In this document: piece by piece, positions 27,728-35,401 of the stretch
How positions within the stretch are numbered: position 1 is the first letter of the stretch
How the letters are laid out: the number at the start of each line of letters is the position of its first letter
Position numbers and translations under genes: made by a program
Notes under the pieces: model-generated
Databases searched by the model: none
Seen by the model: the letters and a program-made list of their open reading frames with translations, nothing else
Told to the model about the DNA's origin: nothing
Assembly: GCA_900317505.1 (NCBI GenBank)
Contig: ONHB01000004.1
Span: forward strand, 62,001 to 126,000
DNA from: an uncultured Lachnospiraceae bacterium
GTDB lineage: Bacteria; Bacillota; Clostridia; Lachnospirales; Lachnospiraceae
Length of the DNA: 64,000 nucleotides
Direction: 5' to 3'

Positions 27728-28729
27728 TTATATCTCCTTTTCCCAATCAACGATACTGCCTGGCTTAAAATAACTATCATATATGTTTTTTCCATATATT
27801 TCATCCATATATTTCCAAAATGCAATAGTTTTATCAAACGAAGAATCTAAGTCTGTTTGAGGAATCCATCCTGTGTCTTTTGTTAACTCTGAATTATCTG
27901 CCAGTAAATACATATTCTGATTTGCCAGATAATCAATCTCTCCAAACATAAGTAACTCTTCTGTATTTAATTTATGTGCCAAAATCAAAAGTTCTTCTTT
28001 TAATGTATATAACTTTCCTGAACCAATCGTATACGTCTTTCCACTAATACCCTTACAACTAATTTTATAAAAAGCTTCTGCTAAATCCCCTGTATACAAT
28101 ACATCCCAAATTTGTTCTCCATTTGTAAGCCTTGTTTTTCTGCCATTTAGTCCATCCAAAATAACTGTACTAAATACATTGTAGGGATTATCAACTGGTC
28201 CAAATACACTCAAAACTCTTAACCAATTAAATTGTATATTCTCTCTTTCGCATAGAATTTTTGCCATTTGGTTTGCACATAATTTTGCAATGCCGTACGC
28301 CATTTCAGGTTTACAAGGTGTATCTGGGGTTAAAATTCCCTCAACTCTTCCATATTCCGCCTGACTTCCGCACCCAATAAATTTTGAACATCCTGCTCTT
28401 TTAGCTAACTTAACAGCTTCTAATGTAGTTGTAATATTAATTTGTTGATATATTGGATCAACTCTATACTCTGGATGAGTATAATCCCACCCCAAATGAA
28501 AGAATACATCATAATCTGCTTTTTTAGGTGTAAAATCTTTCACTCGCTGTAAATCACAGTCCACAACATGAACCAGATCACTTTGTGGTAAATATTTAGC
28601 ACGTCCTGATGATTTTCTTATCAATAATAAAACTTCTACACCTTCGTTTATTAACTTTCGTACCAAAGCCTGTCCAGGTCCTCCTGATGCACCTGTAATA
28701 ATTGCTTTTTTAATTTTTAATCCACACAT
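27728..28729 (-). CDS. NAD-dependent epimerase/reductase, possible branched-sugar ketoreductase
   Basis: This 333-residue extended SDR opens with KKAIITGASGGPGQALV, a Rossmann motif. The catalytic Tyr/Lys pair is in AYGIAKLCA (about 148-152) and the Ser in GCGSQAEYG. It is adjacent to the ThDP enzyme gene, 14 bases away. In the Yersinia yersiniose pathway a reductase (YerF) follows the ThDP enzyme YerE and reduces the side-chain or ring ketone. This gene has the right family and position for such a role. A 4-epimerase or 4-reductase of a CDP-sugar is equally compatible. The start has only a distant GGAGG, so initiation may depend on coupling to the upstream gene. Confidence 0.88.
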   Translation of the reverse strand: MCGLKIKKAIITGASGGPGQALVRKLINEGVEVLLLIRKSSGRAKYLPQSDLVHVVDCDLQRVKDFTPKKADYDVFFHLGWDYTHPEYRVDPIYQQINITTTLEAVKLAKRAGCSKFIGCGSQAEYGRVEGILTPDTPCKPEMAYGIAKLCANQMAKILCERENIQFNWLRVLSVFGPVDNPYNVFSTVILDGLNGRKTRLTNGEQIWDVLYTGDLAEAFYKISCKGISGKTYTIGSGKLYTLKEELLILAHKLNTEELLMFGEIDYLANQNMYLLADNSELTKDTGWIPQTDLDSSFDKTIAFWKYMDEIYGKNIYDSYFKPGSIVDWEKEI

Positions 28730-28743
28730 ATAACTTATAAAAA

Positions 28744-30525
28744 TTATACCTCCCCTAATATTTTATTCAACTCTTCCCTATCCAATAACGGTCCCATGTC
28801 TTCCAGTGGTCTACTAGCCATCTGTCCGTCTTCCCGCATATAGCTAACCTGCTTCGGCAATATCTGTTGGGTAATATCTGTTTTAACAACACATACAACC
28901 GGTCCATCAAAATCAAACGCATTTTCAACTGTTTGATCAAGTTCCTCTTTCTTTTCAACATACATTGCCTTAATTCCAAAAGCTGCAGCAATTCTGCCCA
29001 TATCCGGAAGAGATAATCCATTTTCCTTGGTGCATCCGGTCAGATGCCCCTTGAAATTATTATTCTGCGACTGATAAATCATGCTATACCCACTATTATC
29101 AACCACAAACAATTTAATTGGCAATTGTTTTCTCTTAATCACTTCCAGCTCCTGCATATTCATAGCAAAGCTGCCATCACCTGTAATGCACGCCACTCTC
29201 TTCTGTCCGGACCCGATACAGCTTCCAATTGATGCTGGAATATCATATCCCATGGATGCAAGTCCCTTTGTAAGAAAAGCTCTTTGTCCCCATTTAATCT
29301 GAAACACTTTCATTGCAATATCAACGGATGTTCCGGAGCTTGTAAATTGGTAAATATCTTTATTCTCCAATTTATCCGATACAGCACTTACTAAATCATA
29401 TGTGCTGATATATCCGTCTCTGGGCTCCTGTTCCTTAATTCTAACCGGGTATTTATCAGATAAATATTCACATTTTTCTATCCAGTCATTTCTGTCTGTT
29501 TTCTCAACCTTAGATATTTTTTTCTTAAAACATCTTAAAAAGCTTCCGGCATCAGATACGATTTTCAACTGCGGATGAACGCTTTTTTTGTTCATCTCAT
29601 TTTCATCAATATCAACCATGACATGTACTCCGCGAGACAGGAAACTTTCGTAATTATATCCGGTATTTAGCAAGTTTAGTCTGGTGCCAATTGTCAATAC
29701 AAAGTCCGCACTCTGCTGGATCAGATTAGCTGCTCTCTGACCAACCATCCCCGGTCTACCATAATATAATGGATGGTTCTCTTCAATCAGATCTACACCA
29801 TTCCACGAGGTTAATACAGGAATACCAAGTTCATTGTAAATTTCTCTTGCAAGTTCGATGGAATGGCTTAGCCGAATTCCATGTCCAAGCATAATAACCG
29901 GTCTTTTTGCCTTATTTAGCAGCTGAATGGTTTCATCCACAAGTTCTTCCTTTACATCATATGTAGGAAGTGTCGAAACATCAAAGTCTTTCAAATCTTC
30001 TATATCTATACTCGTTGCCTGAATATCAAGCGGCACATCAATCCAAACAGGGCCTGGTCTGCCATTAATAGCTATCGCAGCCGCCTTTTGAAATTCATAT
30101 TTTATATCCTCAGGCTCCTGTATCTGAATCGCATATTTGGTATAGGAAGAAACCATCGAAATAATATCCACTTCCTGAATACCGAACTGTCTAATTCCCT
30201 GATTTCCAATTAAATCTGCTCTTTTAGCCTGTCCTGAAATAAAAATAACCGGAATAGAATCGATATAAGCTCCTACAAGACCGGTTAATGCATTGGTTGC
30301 ACCCGGTCCACTTGTGACAAGACAGCATCCGTACCCGTCCCGTACTCTGGCATATGCTTCCGCTGCGATAGCAGCTCCCTGCTCGTGTAGCATAAAGACT
30401 CCATTCAACTTATCACTTTGTCCAAGAGCATTATTCATATGCATAGCACCGCCACCGGTCACGCAAAACACATCCTGTATACCCAATGATGCAATAAACT
30501 CCATAATATAATCAGCTATTTTCAT
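28744..30525 (-). CDS. ThDP-dependent enzyme, acetolactate-synthase/YerE-like
   Basis: This 593-residue protein has the three-domain layout of ThDP enzymes of the acetohydroxyacid synthase group. The catalytic Glu is Glu48 in MLHEQGAAIAAEAYAR. A central domain spans about 190-330. The ThDP/Mg motif is GDGSFAMNMQELE (about 450) with NNSGYSMI-like residues after it. It lies in a sugar cluster with rfbF, rfbG and rfbH rather than with ilv genes, and no small regulatory subunit is present. In Yersinia, the related flavoenzyme YerE adds an acetyl unit from pyruvate to CDP-4-keto-3,6-dideoxyglucose. That makes a two-carbon branched sugar the best guess here. FAD binding could not be judged by eye. 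A plain acetolactate synthase is the alternative. Confidence 0.88.
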   Translation of the reverse strand: MKIADYIMEFIASLGIQDVFCVTGGGAMHMNNALGQSDKLNGVFMLHEQGAAIAAEAYARVRDGYGCCLVTSGPGATNALTGLVGAYIDSIPVIFISGQAKRADLIGNQGIRQFGIQEVDIISMVSSYTKYAIQIQEPEDIKYEFQKAAAIAINGRPGPVWIDVPLDIQATSIDIEDLKDFDVSTLPTYDVKEELVDETIQLLNKAKRPVIMLGHGIRLSHSIELAREIYNELGIPVLTSWNGVDLIEENHPLYYGRPGMVGQRAANLIQQSADFVLTIGTRLNLLNTGYNYESFLSRGVHVMVDIDENEMNKKSVHPQLKIVSDAGSFLRCFKKKISKVEKTDRNDWIEKCEYLSDKYPVRIKEQEPRDGYISTYDLVSAVSDKLENKDIYQFTSSGTSVDIAMKVFQIKWGQRAFLTKGLASMGYDIPASIGSCIGSGQKRVACITGDGSFAMNMQELEVIKRKQLPIKLFVVDNSGYSMIYQSQNNNFKGHLTGCTKENGLSLPDMGRIAAAFGIKAMYVEKKEELDQTVENAFDFDGPVVCVVKTDITQQILPKQVSYMREDGQMASRPLEDMGPLLDREELNKILGEV

Positions 30526-30546
30526 TGTAATATCTCACCCTATAAT

Positions 30547-32151
30547 TCATTCAAAAATGCTTTTTGTTAAAAACGTGATATTTTTACAGTATTTTGCCGT
30601 ATTAATGAAATCATGATAAATCTCTCTAATCTCTTCATTTAATTCATCCCATTTATTGTCAGGATTAAGAGTGGGCAGATTTGGATCTGCATAGCTTTCA
30701 TTATATACATGTTTAAATCCATCAAACCCGGCTATACTTACGTTTTTAATATGCAATTTATCCATAATTCTTAAGCAGCAAATGACTGCATTATCAAAAT
30801 GTTCCCATCCTCTCTTAATTGCACGTGAATAATTGATAATAAATTCACCCTCATCTGCCTGCGTCTTGATATTGGATAATAACAGCTTATTGGTCTTGCT
30901 GAATTGTTCTTTTCTTGTTTCCTTTGCATAATTGTATCTTGTTTTATTGGACAGGAACAAAAAATCATATTGATACTCATCAAGCAAAGCATTCACCGCA
31001 ATCACAATGGGATTATTTACATTTATATATTGTTGTATCATATCAAAATTTTCAACAGATGATCTTCCCGGTGCCAGTAAAAGAATATTTCTGTTTTCAA
31101 ATATTTTCTTCAGACTTTGTATTGTGGTCTCATCATCTACTACCCGGCTTTGATTTTCTATATACTTATTTTCCAACAGATCATAATCATATTTTATTCT
31201 ATCCTCAGGCGACATAGATTCGATTATATTCCGCATCTCTTTAGCCGTTGCTCTGTGATTTTTTGTAAGATATGCAATATTATTAACGTGACAACAATAC
31301 ATTCCGGCAATAAAATATGGTGTCGAATATCCCCACTGAAACTTTTCTTCAAAATAGCTCATATATGTATCAATTGCATCCATAATCGAATCCAAGTCAT
31401 AATGCCCCTGATAAGTCTTATTGATATAGTTGACAATCAATTCTGTGGGAGCATTTCCGGCACCTCTTCCCATACCACATAAACTCGAATCAACGATTAC
31501 ATCCCGATCTTTGTCTTCCAACAATTTAATAAATTTCATGCATAATGAAAAGGACAATTGTTGATTGTTGTGCGAATGAAACCCAATCTTGATTCCATCA
31601 TCCAACTGTCCATGTAAGACATTCACAATCCTCTCCAGATCATCTTCATACATTGCGCCAAAGGTATCTACAATAGATATTCCAACCGGATGTGCTTCAT
31701 TAATACAATCCGCAAGTTCTCTTAAATCACGATCCGAATAAGCCAAGGTATTCGCAGCCTGAAAAAAGACTTTATAGCCTTTTTTCATTATTTTTTTTCC
31801 AATTTCAATTCCTTCCTTATGCTTTCCATGTGGAAAAACTACACGTATCGCATCAATTGATGTACCGTCACATATGGGAAGATTGTCAACATTGTATCTG
31901 TTCCAATCAATCATCACAACATATGTCGCATCGGATCTGCTTTTATCAAAATATGGCACCAAATCATCAGGAGTATGAAAAAAAGAACTTCCTACTTCAT
32001 GTGGCGTATCTTTTAACCATCCGCACTCAATAATATCAATACCCGCATCCTGACTCTTTCGTATAATTCCCTTAATTACCTGACTGCCAAAATTTGATTC
32101 ACAAATATATGCACCATCTCGTAATGTACAATCCAACACATCAACTTTCAT
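30547..32151 (-). CDS. HMGL-type aldolase fused to a C-terminal alpha/beta domain
   Basis: This 534-residue protein opens with DCTLRDGAYICES, the metal- and substrate-binding start of the DRE-TIM (HMGL-like) aldolases. It has the HxH metal motif in GFHSHNNQQ (about 191-196) and GMGRGAGNAPTE near 228. These resemble 4-hydroxy-2-oxovalerate aldolase, which makes pyruvate and an aldehyde. Residues about 355-534 form a second domain (NILLLAPGRSSVENF, then PIVIAVNALLDEY) like the DUF115/MptE-type fold. The gene is first in its operon, 21 bases before the ThDP gene. It could supply pyruvate, or perform carbon-carbon bond chemistry on a sugar precursor. The family is clear; the reaction is not known. 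Confidence 0.85.
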   Translation of the reverse strand: MKVDVLDCTLRDGAYICESNFGSQVIKGIIRKSQDAGIDIIECGWLKDTPHEVGSSFFHTPDDLVPYFDKSRSDATYVVMIDWNRYNVDNLPICDGTSIDAIRVVFPHGKHKEGIEIGKKIMKKGYKVFFQAANTLAYSDRDLRELADCINEAHPVGISIVDTFGAMYEDDLERIVNVLHGQLDDGIKIGFHSHNNQQLSFSLCMKFIKLLEDKDRDVIVDSSLCGMGRGAGNAPTELIVNYINKTYQGHYDLDSIMDAIDTYMSYFEEKFQWGYSTPYFIAGMYCCHVNNIAYLTKNHRATAKEMRNIIESMSPEDRIKYDYDLLENKYIENQSRVVDDETTIQSLKKIFENRNILLLAPGRSSVENFDMIQQYINVNNPIVIAVNALLDEYQYDFLFLSNKTRYNYAKETRKEQFSKTNKLLLSNIKTQADEGEFIINYSRAIKRGWEHFDNAVICCLRIMDKLHIKNVSIAGFDGFKHVYNESYADPNLPTLNPDNKWDELNEEIREIYHDFINTAKYCKNITFLTKSIFE

Positions 32152-32231
32152 ATGTAACCACCCTATATAACTTGAACTCCTCTTTAGACAACTCTCAATT
32201 TATTATCTTTATATTAAATCAATTGCTTACA

Positions 32232-32240
32232 ATTATAACA
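32232..32240 (-). promoter_or_regulatory. Candidate extended -10 promoter of the aldolase operon
   Basis: On the minus strand the sequence TGTTATAAT (32240 to 32232) is a full extended -10 element about 80 bases before the aldolase start. The -35 region is weak. Just upstream lie three tandem copies of a 12-base repeat, listed separately, so a regulator could act here. Confidence 0.45.
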
Positions 32241-32271
32241 CATTTCGCATATATTGGACATATTATTTCAT

Positions 32272-32307
32272 ATATTCTTTGTGATATTCTTTGTGATATG
32301 CTTTGTA
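32272..32307. repeat. Three tandem 12-bp repeats upstream of the aldolase promoter
   Basis: Units ATATTCTTTGTG (32272-32283), ATATTCTTTGTG (32284-32295) and ATATGCTTTGTA (32296-32307) lie head to tail. The first two are identical and the third has two changes. They lie about 30-70 bases upstream of the candidate -10 at 32232-32240. They could be regulator-binding sites or slippage-prone DNA. Confidence 0.75.
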
Positions 32308-32347
32308 ATAATCATCAATAACTACCGGCAAAAGAATTAACATTGCA

Positions 32348-32390
32348 AAGAGGGATTTTCAGCTGGTAATAGTAGCTAAAAATCCCTCTT
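32348..32390. terminator. Long hairpin between rfbF and the aldolase operon
   Basis: The 17-base arms at 32348-32364 and 32374-32390 (AAGAGGGATTTT at the base) pair with one mismatch around a 9-base loop. Neither side has a good U-run, so termination efficiency is uncertain. It lies 188 bases after the rfbF stop and probably insulates rfbF from the downstream operon. Confidence 0.6.
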
Positions 32391-32529
32391 AATTATCCAT
32401 ATCAAAGCAAAATCTATCCTCAAGACACTCTCCAATATTCCATGCCCGATACAGTATTCGACCGCAACATCCATGGCCTCTTCACGGTCATCATATTTGC
32501 CTGCATACTCCCTTGTAATGGTCACGAAC
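32376..32529 (-). pseudogene. Remnant of a PD-(D/E)XK (Rpn-type) nuclease/transposase
   Basis: The minus-strand frame between a TAG near 32529 and a TAG at 32376-32378 encodes about 50 residues. They include REYAGKYDDREEAMDVAVEY and, right after it, CIGHGILESVLR. This resembles the C-terminal part of PD-(D/E)XK nuclease-family transposases (Rpn/TIGR01784), where an acidic helix is followed by C-I-x-x-G-I-L-x-x-F-L. No start codon with a ribosome-binding site and no N-terminal domain remain. The rest of the 426-base gap 32152-32577 holds the hairpin, the tandem repeats and the candidate promoter. The match is from memory of the family, so it is moderate only. Confidence 0.5.
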
Positions 32530-32577
32530 TAATTTAACATTTATTGTCTATCTAAAACACCATCTTTACTATTGTAA

Positions 32578-33354
32578 TTAATCCCATACCTTCCACGGTG
32601 CCTTTTTACTACTCCACATCGCTTCCAGCTCATTTTTTTCACGCAAAGAGTCCATACAATGCCAAAAGCCCCTGTGCTGATAACTCATCAGCTGATTTTT
32701 CTCAGCAAGTGTTTCCAACGGCTCCATTTCAAAAATCGTAGTATCATCCTTTAAATACTCAAATATCTCCGGCTGCAACACCATAAATCCGGCATTGATC
32801 GGACTTCCGTCTGTAATCTGTTTTTCACGGAATGAACGTACAGCCCCCATCTCTCCGATATCCAGAATTCCCTTCTGCTGTTCCTGTATAACCGAAGTCA
32901 ATGTGGCAATTTTTCCATGTGATTTGTGGAATTTTACAAGCTCCTCGATATTGACATCGCACAATCCGTCGCCATAGGTCATCATAAACGGCTCATCGCC
33001 AATATATTTCTGAACTCTTTTAATACGGCCGCCTGTCATGGTATTCAGTCCGGTATCCACAACGGTCACTCTCCATGGCTCATTGTACGTCTTATGTATA
33101 GTCATTTCATTGCCGTGCGCAAAATCAAAGGTAACATCACAATTTTTCAGATAATAATCAGCAAACCATTCCTTTATCATATGCTGTTTGTATCCGCAGC
33201 AAATGATAAAATCATTGTATCCATAATAGGAGTACAGTTTCATGATATGCCATAATATCGGTTTTTCACCTATTTCTATCATTGGTTTGGGACGGATAGA
33301 TGTCTCTTCACTGATTCGCGTGCCCGCACCGCCTGCTAAAATAACTACTTTCAT
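32578..33354 (-). CDS. rfbF: Glucose-1-phosphate cytidylyltransferase
   Basis: This 258-residue nucleotidyltransferase makes CDP-glucose from CTP and glucose 1-phosphate, the first step toward CDP-3,6-dideoxyhexoses. It opens with VVILAGGAGTRISEE, the signature of the family, followed by RPKPMIEIGEKPILWHI. Further family marks are ICCGYKQHMIKEWF (about 52-65), VTVVDTG and MTYGDGLCDVN (about 124-134), whose Asp binds metal. The C-terminus has GFWHCMDSLREKNELE, as in RfbF. Length and motifs match throughout. The products of rfbH and rfbG complete the route to the 4-keto-3-deoxy intermediate. It lies 84 bases after rfbH and is probably cotranscribed with it. Confidence 0.97.
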   Translation of the reverse strand: MKVVILAGGAGTRISEETSIRPKPMIEIGEKPILWHIMKLYSYYGYNDFIICCGYKQHMIKEWFADYYLKNCDVTFDFAHGNEMTIHKTYNEPWRVTVVDTGLNTMTGGRIKRVQKYIGDEPFMMTYGDGLCDVNIEELVKFHKSHGKIATLTSVIQEQQKGILDIGEMGAVRSFREKQITDGSPINAGFMVLQPEIFEYLKDDTTIFEMEPLETLAEKNQLMSYQHRGFWHCMDSLREKNELEAMWSSKKAPWKVWD

Positions 33355-33438
33355 TGTTATCCCCCAGTACTATTTTTTCATATCCTTTGTAGGAATATAT
33401 TTTAAAGTTTGATACTTTTATTGTAACACATTCTCACA

Positions 33439-34830
33439 CTATACGGCACATGCTTCTCCGATCACATCTGCCATTCTCTGCAATTTTTCCTTTGTCATTC
33501 CGGGATATACACCAACCCAGAATGTATTTTCCATAATATAATCGGTATTTTTTAAATCGCCGACAATCCGGTAGCCTTTCTTTTCGGCACGCATCTGATC
33601 AAAGCAGGGATGCTTTGTAAGATTTCCGGCAAACAACATTCTGGTCTGTACGCCACATCCTTCTATATGCGATATGATTTTCTTACGGTCAGCAACCGGC
33701 TCTCCTTTTTCATCGCTTTTTATGGTTAACATAAATCCAAACCAGCTGGGATCAGAATGACTTTCCTTCTGCGGCAGGATCAGTATTTTATCAACACCTT
33801 TTTCCACTAAGGCATTGTACAGATATTGAAAATTTTCTTTCCGTTTTTCGACAAACGAAGGGAATTTTTCAAGCTGGGCACAGCCGATTGCCGCCTGCAT
33901 ATCAGTGGCTTTCAAGTTGTATCCAAAATGTGAGTAGACATATTTATGATCATATCCGTATGGAAGCTCTCCAAACTGACCGTCAAAACGATGACCGCAC
34001 ATATTATCCTGTCCGGAAACGCAGATACAGTCGCGGCCCCAGTCGCGCATGGACCGGATGCATTTATGTAAAAGCGGATTGTTGGTATATACCGCTCCAC
34101 CTTCTCCCATAGTCATATGATGAGGCGGATAAAAGCTGGAGGTTCCAATATCCCCGATCGTGCCCGTTTTTCTTTTTTCCACCTTTGTACTGCCATCTTC
34201 CTGTACAAAAGTTGTATCATAAGTACTGCCAAGGGCATCACAGTTATCTTCAATCAACCATAAATGATTTTTATCACAAAATTCTTTTACCGCATGTAAA
34301 TCAAATGGATTGCCCAACGTATGTGCAATCATCACTACTTTAGTCTTATCCGACAGCGCCTGCTCCATCTGTCTGACATCAATATTGTACTGTGGAATCG
34401 TTACGTCCACAAAAACAGGAACAACACCATATTGTATCGCCGGTGTCACAGTCGTCGGAAAGCCTGCTGCCACAGTGATCATCTCATCTCCCGGTCTGAC
34501 CTGTCTGTCACCTAAAAGAGGCGAGGTCAGTGCCATAAATGCCAGCAGATTGGCAGATGAACCGGAATTTACAAGTGAACAGTATTTTACTCCAAGGTAT
34601 TCTGCAAACTCTTTTTCAAACAGCTTGGTATACCGCCCGGATGTCAGCCAGAACTCAAGAGCGGAATCCACCAGATTAACCATTTCAGCACTGTCATAGA
34701 CTCTGGATGCATAGGGGATCCTGCTCAGATCATTCTGTTTGTCCTTGGTATTGTGATATTTTTTACAGTACTCTGAAACCATCTGCAGTATTTCGTTTTT
34801 TGCCTGATCTTCTGTCATATTTTCAAACAT
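33439..34830 (-). CDS. rfbH: CDP-4-keto-6-deoxyglucose 3-dehydrase (E1)
   Basis: This 463-residue PMP- and [2Fe-2S]-dependent enzyme removes the C3 hydroxyl of CDP-4-keto-6-deoxyglucose. The usual PLP lysine is replaced by His in FYPPHHMTMGEGG (about 237), the hallmark of RfbH/AscC/DdhC. The cluster cysteines are visible: one in EDNCDALG (about 197) and three in a CxC-x7-C arrangement (DCICVSGQDNMCG, about 267-277). The start was set at 34830 because AAAGGA precedes it and the candidate -10 TATAAT lies at 34865-34870, so a start at 34866 would hardly be transcribed. No separate reductase (E3, AscD-like) gene is in the window. Confidence 0.96.
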   Translation of the reverse strand: MFENMTEDQAKNEILQMVSEYCKKYHNTKDKQNDLSRIPYASRVYDSAEMVNLVDSALEFWLTSGRYTKLFEKEFAEYLGVKYCSLVNSGSSANLLAFMALTSPLLGDRQVRPGDEMITVAAGFPTTVTPAIQYGVVPVFVDVTIPQYNIDVRQMEQALSDKTKVVMIAHTLGNPFDLHAVKEFCDKNHLWLIEDNCDALGSTYDTTFVQEDGSTKVEKRKTGTIGDIGTSSFYPPHHMTMGEGGAVYTNNPLLHKCIRSMRDWGRDCICVSGQDNMCGHRFDGQFGELPYGYDHKYVYSHFGYNLKATDMQAAIGCAQLEKFPSFVEKRKENFQYLYNALVEKGVDKILILPQKESHSDPSWFGFMLTIKSDEKGEPVADRKKIISHIEGCGVQTRMLFAGNLTKHPCFDQMRAEKKGYRIVGDLKNTDYIMENTFWVGVYPGMTKEKLQRMADVIGEACAV

Positions 34831-34864
34831 ATATGTTATTTCCTTTCGTTCGCCAACTATATTC

Positions 34865-34870
34865 ATTATA
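34865..34870 (-). promoter_or_regulatory. Candidate -10 element for rfbH
   Basis: TATAAT occurs on the minus strand about 35 bases before the rfbH ATG at 34830. A weak -35 (TTCCTG) lies 16 bases further upstream. Together with the hairpin after rfbG, it suggests rfbH-rfbF has its own promoter. Confidence 0.4.
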
Positions 34871-35019
34871 TCATATTTTTATATGTCAGGAATACACAAT
34901 TATATATTGATCGTTCAAGCTTGTAATTGCCGAATTTCTATGTTAAAATCATAAACATCTCTATAGCATATCTTTTTGTAATTTCGCGTTTTAAAATCCA
35001 TTTTTTAGTACTTTGATAA

Positions 35020-35048
35020 TTGAATAAGGCTTTGCATTTTGTTATAAT
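35020..35048 (+). promoter_or_regulatory. Sigma-A promoter of the 61-residue gene
   Basis: TTGAAT (35020-35025) and TATAAT (35043-35048) are 17 bases apart, a near-consensus promoter. Transcription would begin about 25 bases before the ATG at 35079. Confidence 0.75.
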
Positions 35049-35078
35049 TGCCCTATCAATCGATAGGAGGTACCCAAA

Positions 35079-35264
35079 ATGGAGATCAGCAATATGACAC
35101 ACGATGAAACCGTTAAACATGAAATCACACGTCTTATGGAATTACAACGTATCAAAGCTTCAAACAATGGTGCTCCCAATAAAACCCTGGATGCATGCAT
35201 TACCGAAAGCATCAATACCCTTCATGCTCTTGGCATTAATACTGACAGTTTTATAATAATCTGA
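35079..35264 (+). CDS. Small protein of unknown function with its own promoter and terminator
   Basis: This 61-residue protein begins MEISNMTHDETVKHEITRLM. It is mostly hydrophilic, with two likely amphipathic helices (about 7-25 and 38-50) and a hydrophobic end (SFIII). It has no Cys pair, signal peptide or membrane segment that I can see. Evidence that it is real: a strong ribosome-binding site (ATAGGAGGTACC) sits 8 bases upstream, a consensus promoter lies at 35020-35048, and a terminator follows at 35298-35349. It is the only plus-strand gene within the minus-strand sugar locus, between rfbH and rfbG. I do not recognise the family. It could be a small regulator or a cargo gene. Confidence 0.72.
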   Translation: MEISNMTHDETVKHEITRLMELQRIKASNNGAPNKTLDACITESINTLHALGINTDSFIII

Positions 35265-35297
35265 TATATCTATCTTATCTTTTATTTACACATCTAA

Positions 35298-35349
35298 AAA
35301 CAACGTGCAAAGTCTTATTGGATCATCAAAGCTGCATTGCACGTTGTTT
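35298..35349. terminator. Bidirectional intrinsic terminator
   Basis: The 13-base arms AAACAACGTGCAA (35298-35310) and TTGCACGTTGTTT (35337-35349) pair perfectly around a 26-base loop. On the minus strand it is followed by five U residues and ends rfbG transcription. On the plus strand it follows the 61-residue gene. Confidence 0.85.
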
Positions 35350-35401
35350 ATCATTTCATGTCCATATAAATATTTACCAGGTATATCCTGTTTTTACACA
35401 G

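Noticed and set aside
35298..35349. Inverted repeat as an insertion-sequence end or attachment site
   Set aside because: Its position after a small gene and before an rfbG stop, the loop and the U-run fit a terminator better, and no target-site duplication was seen.
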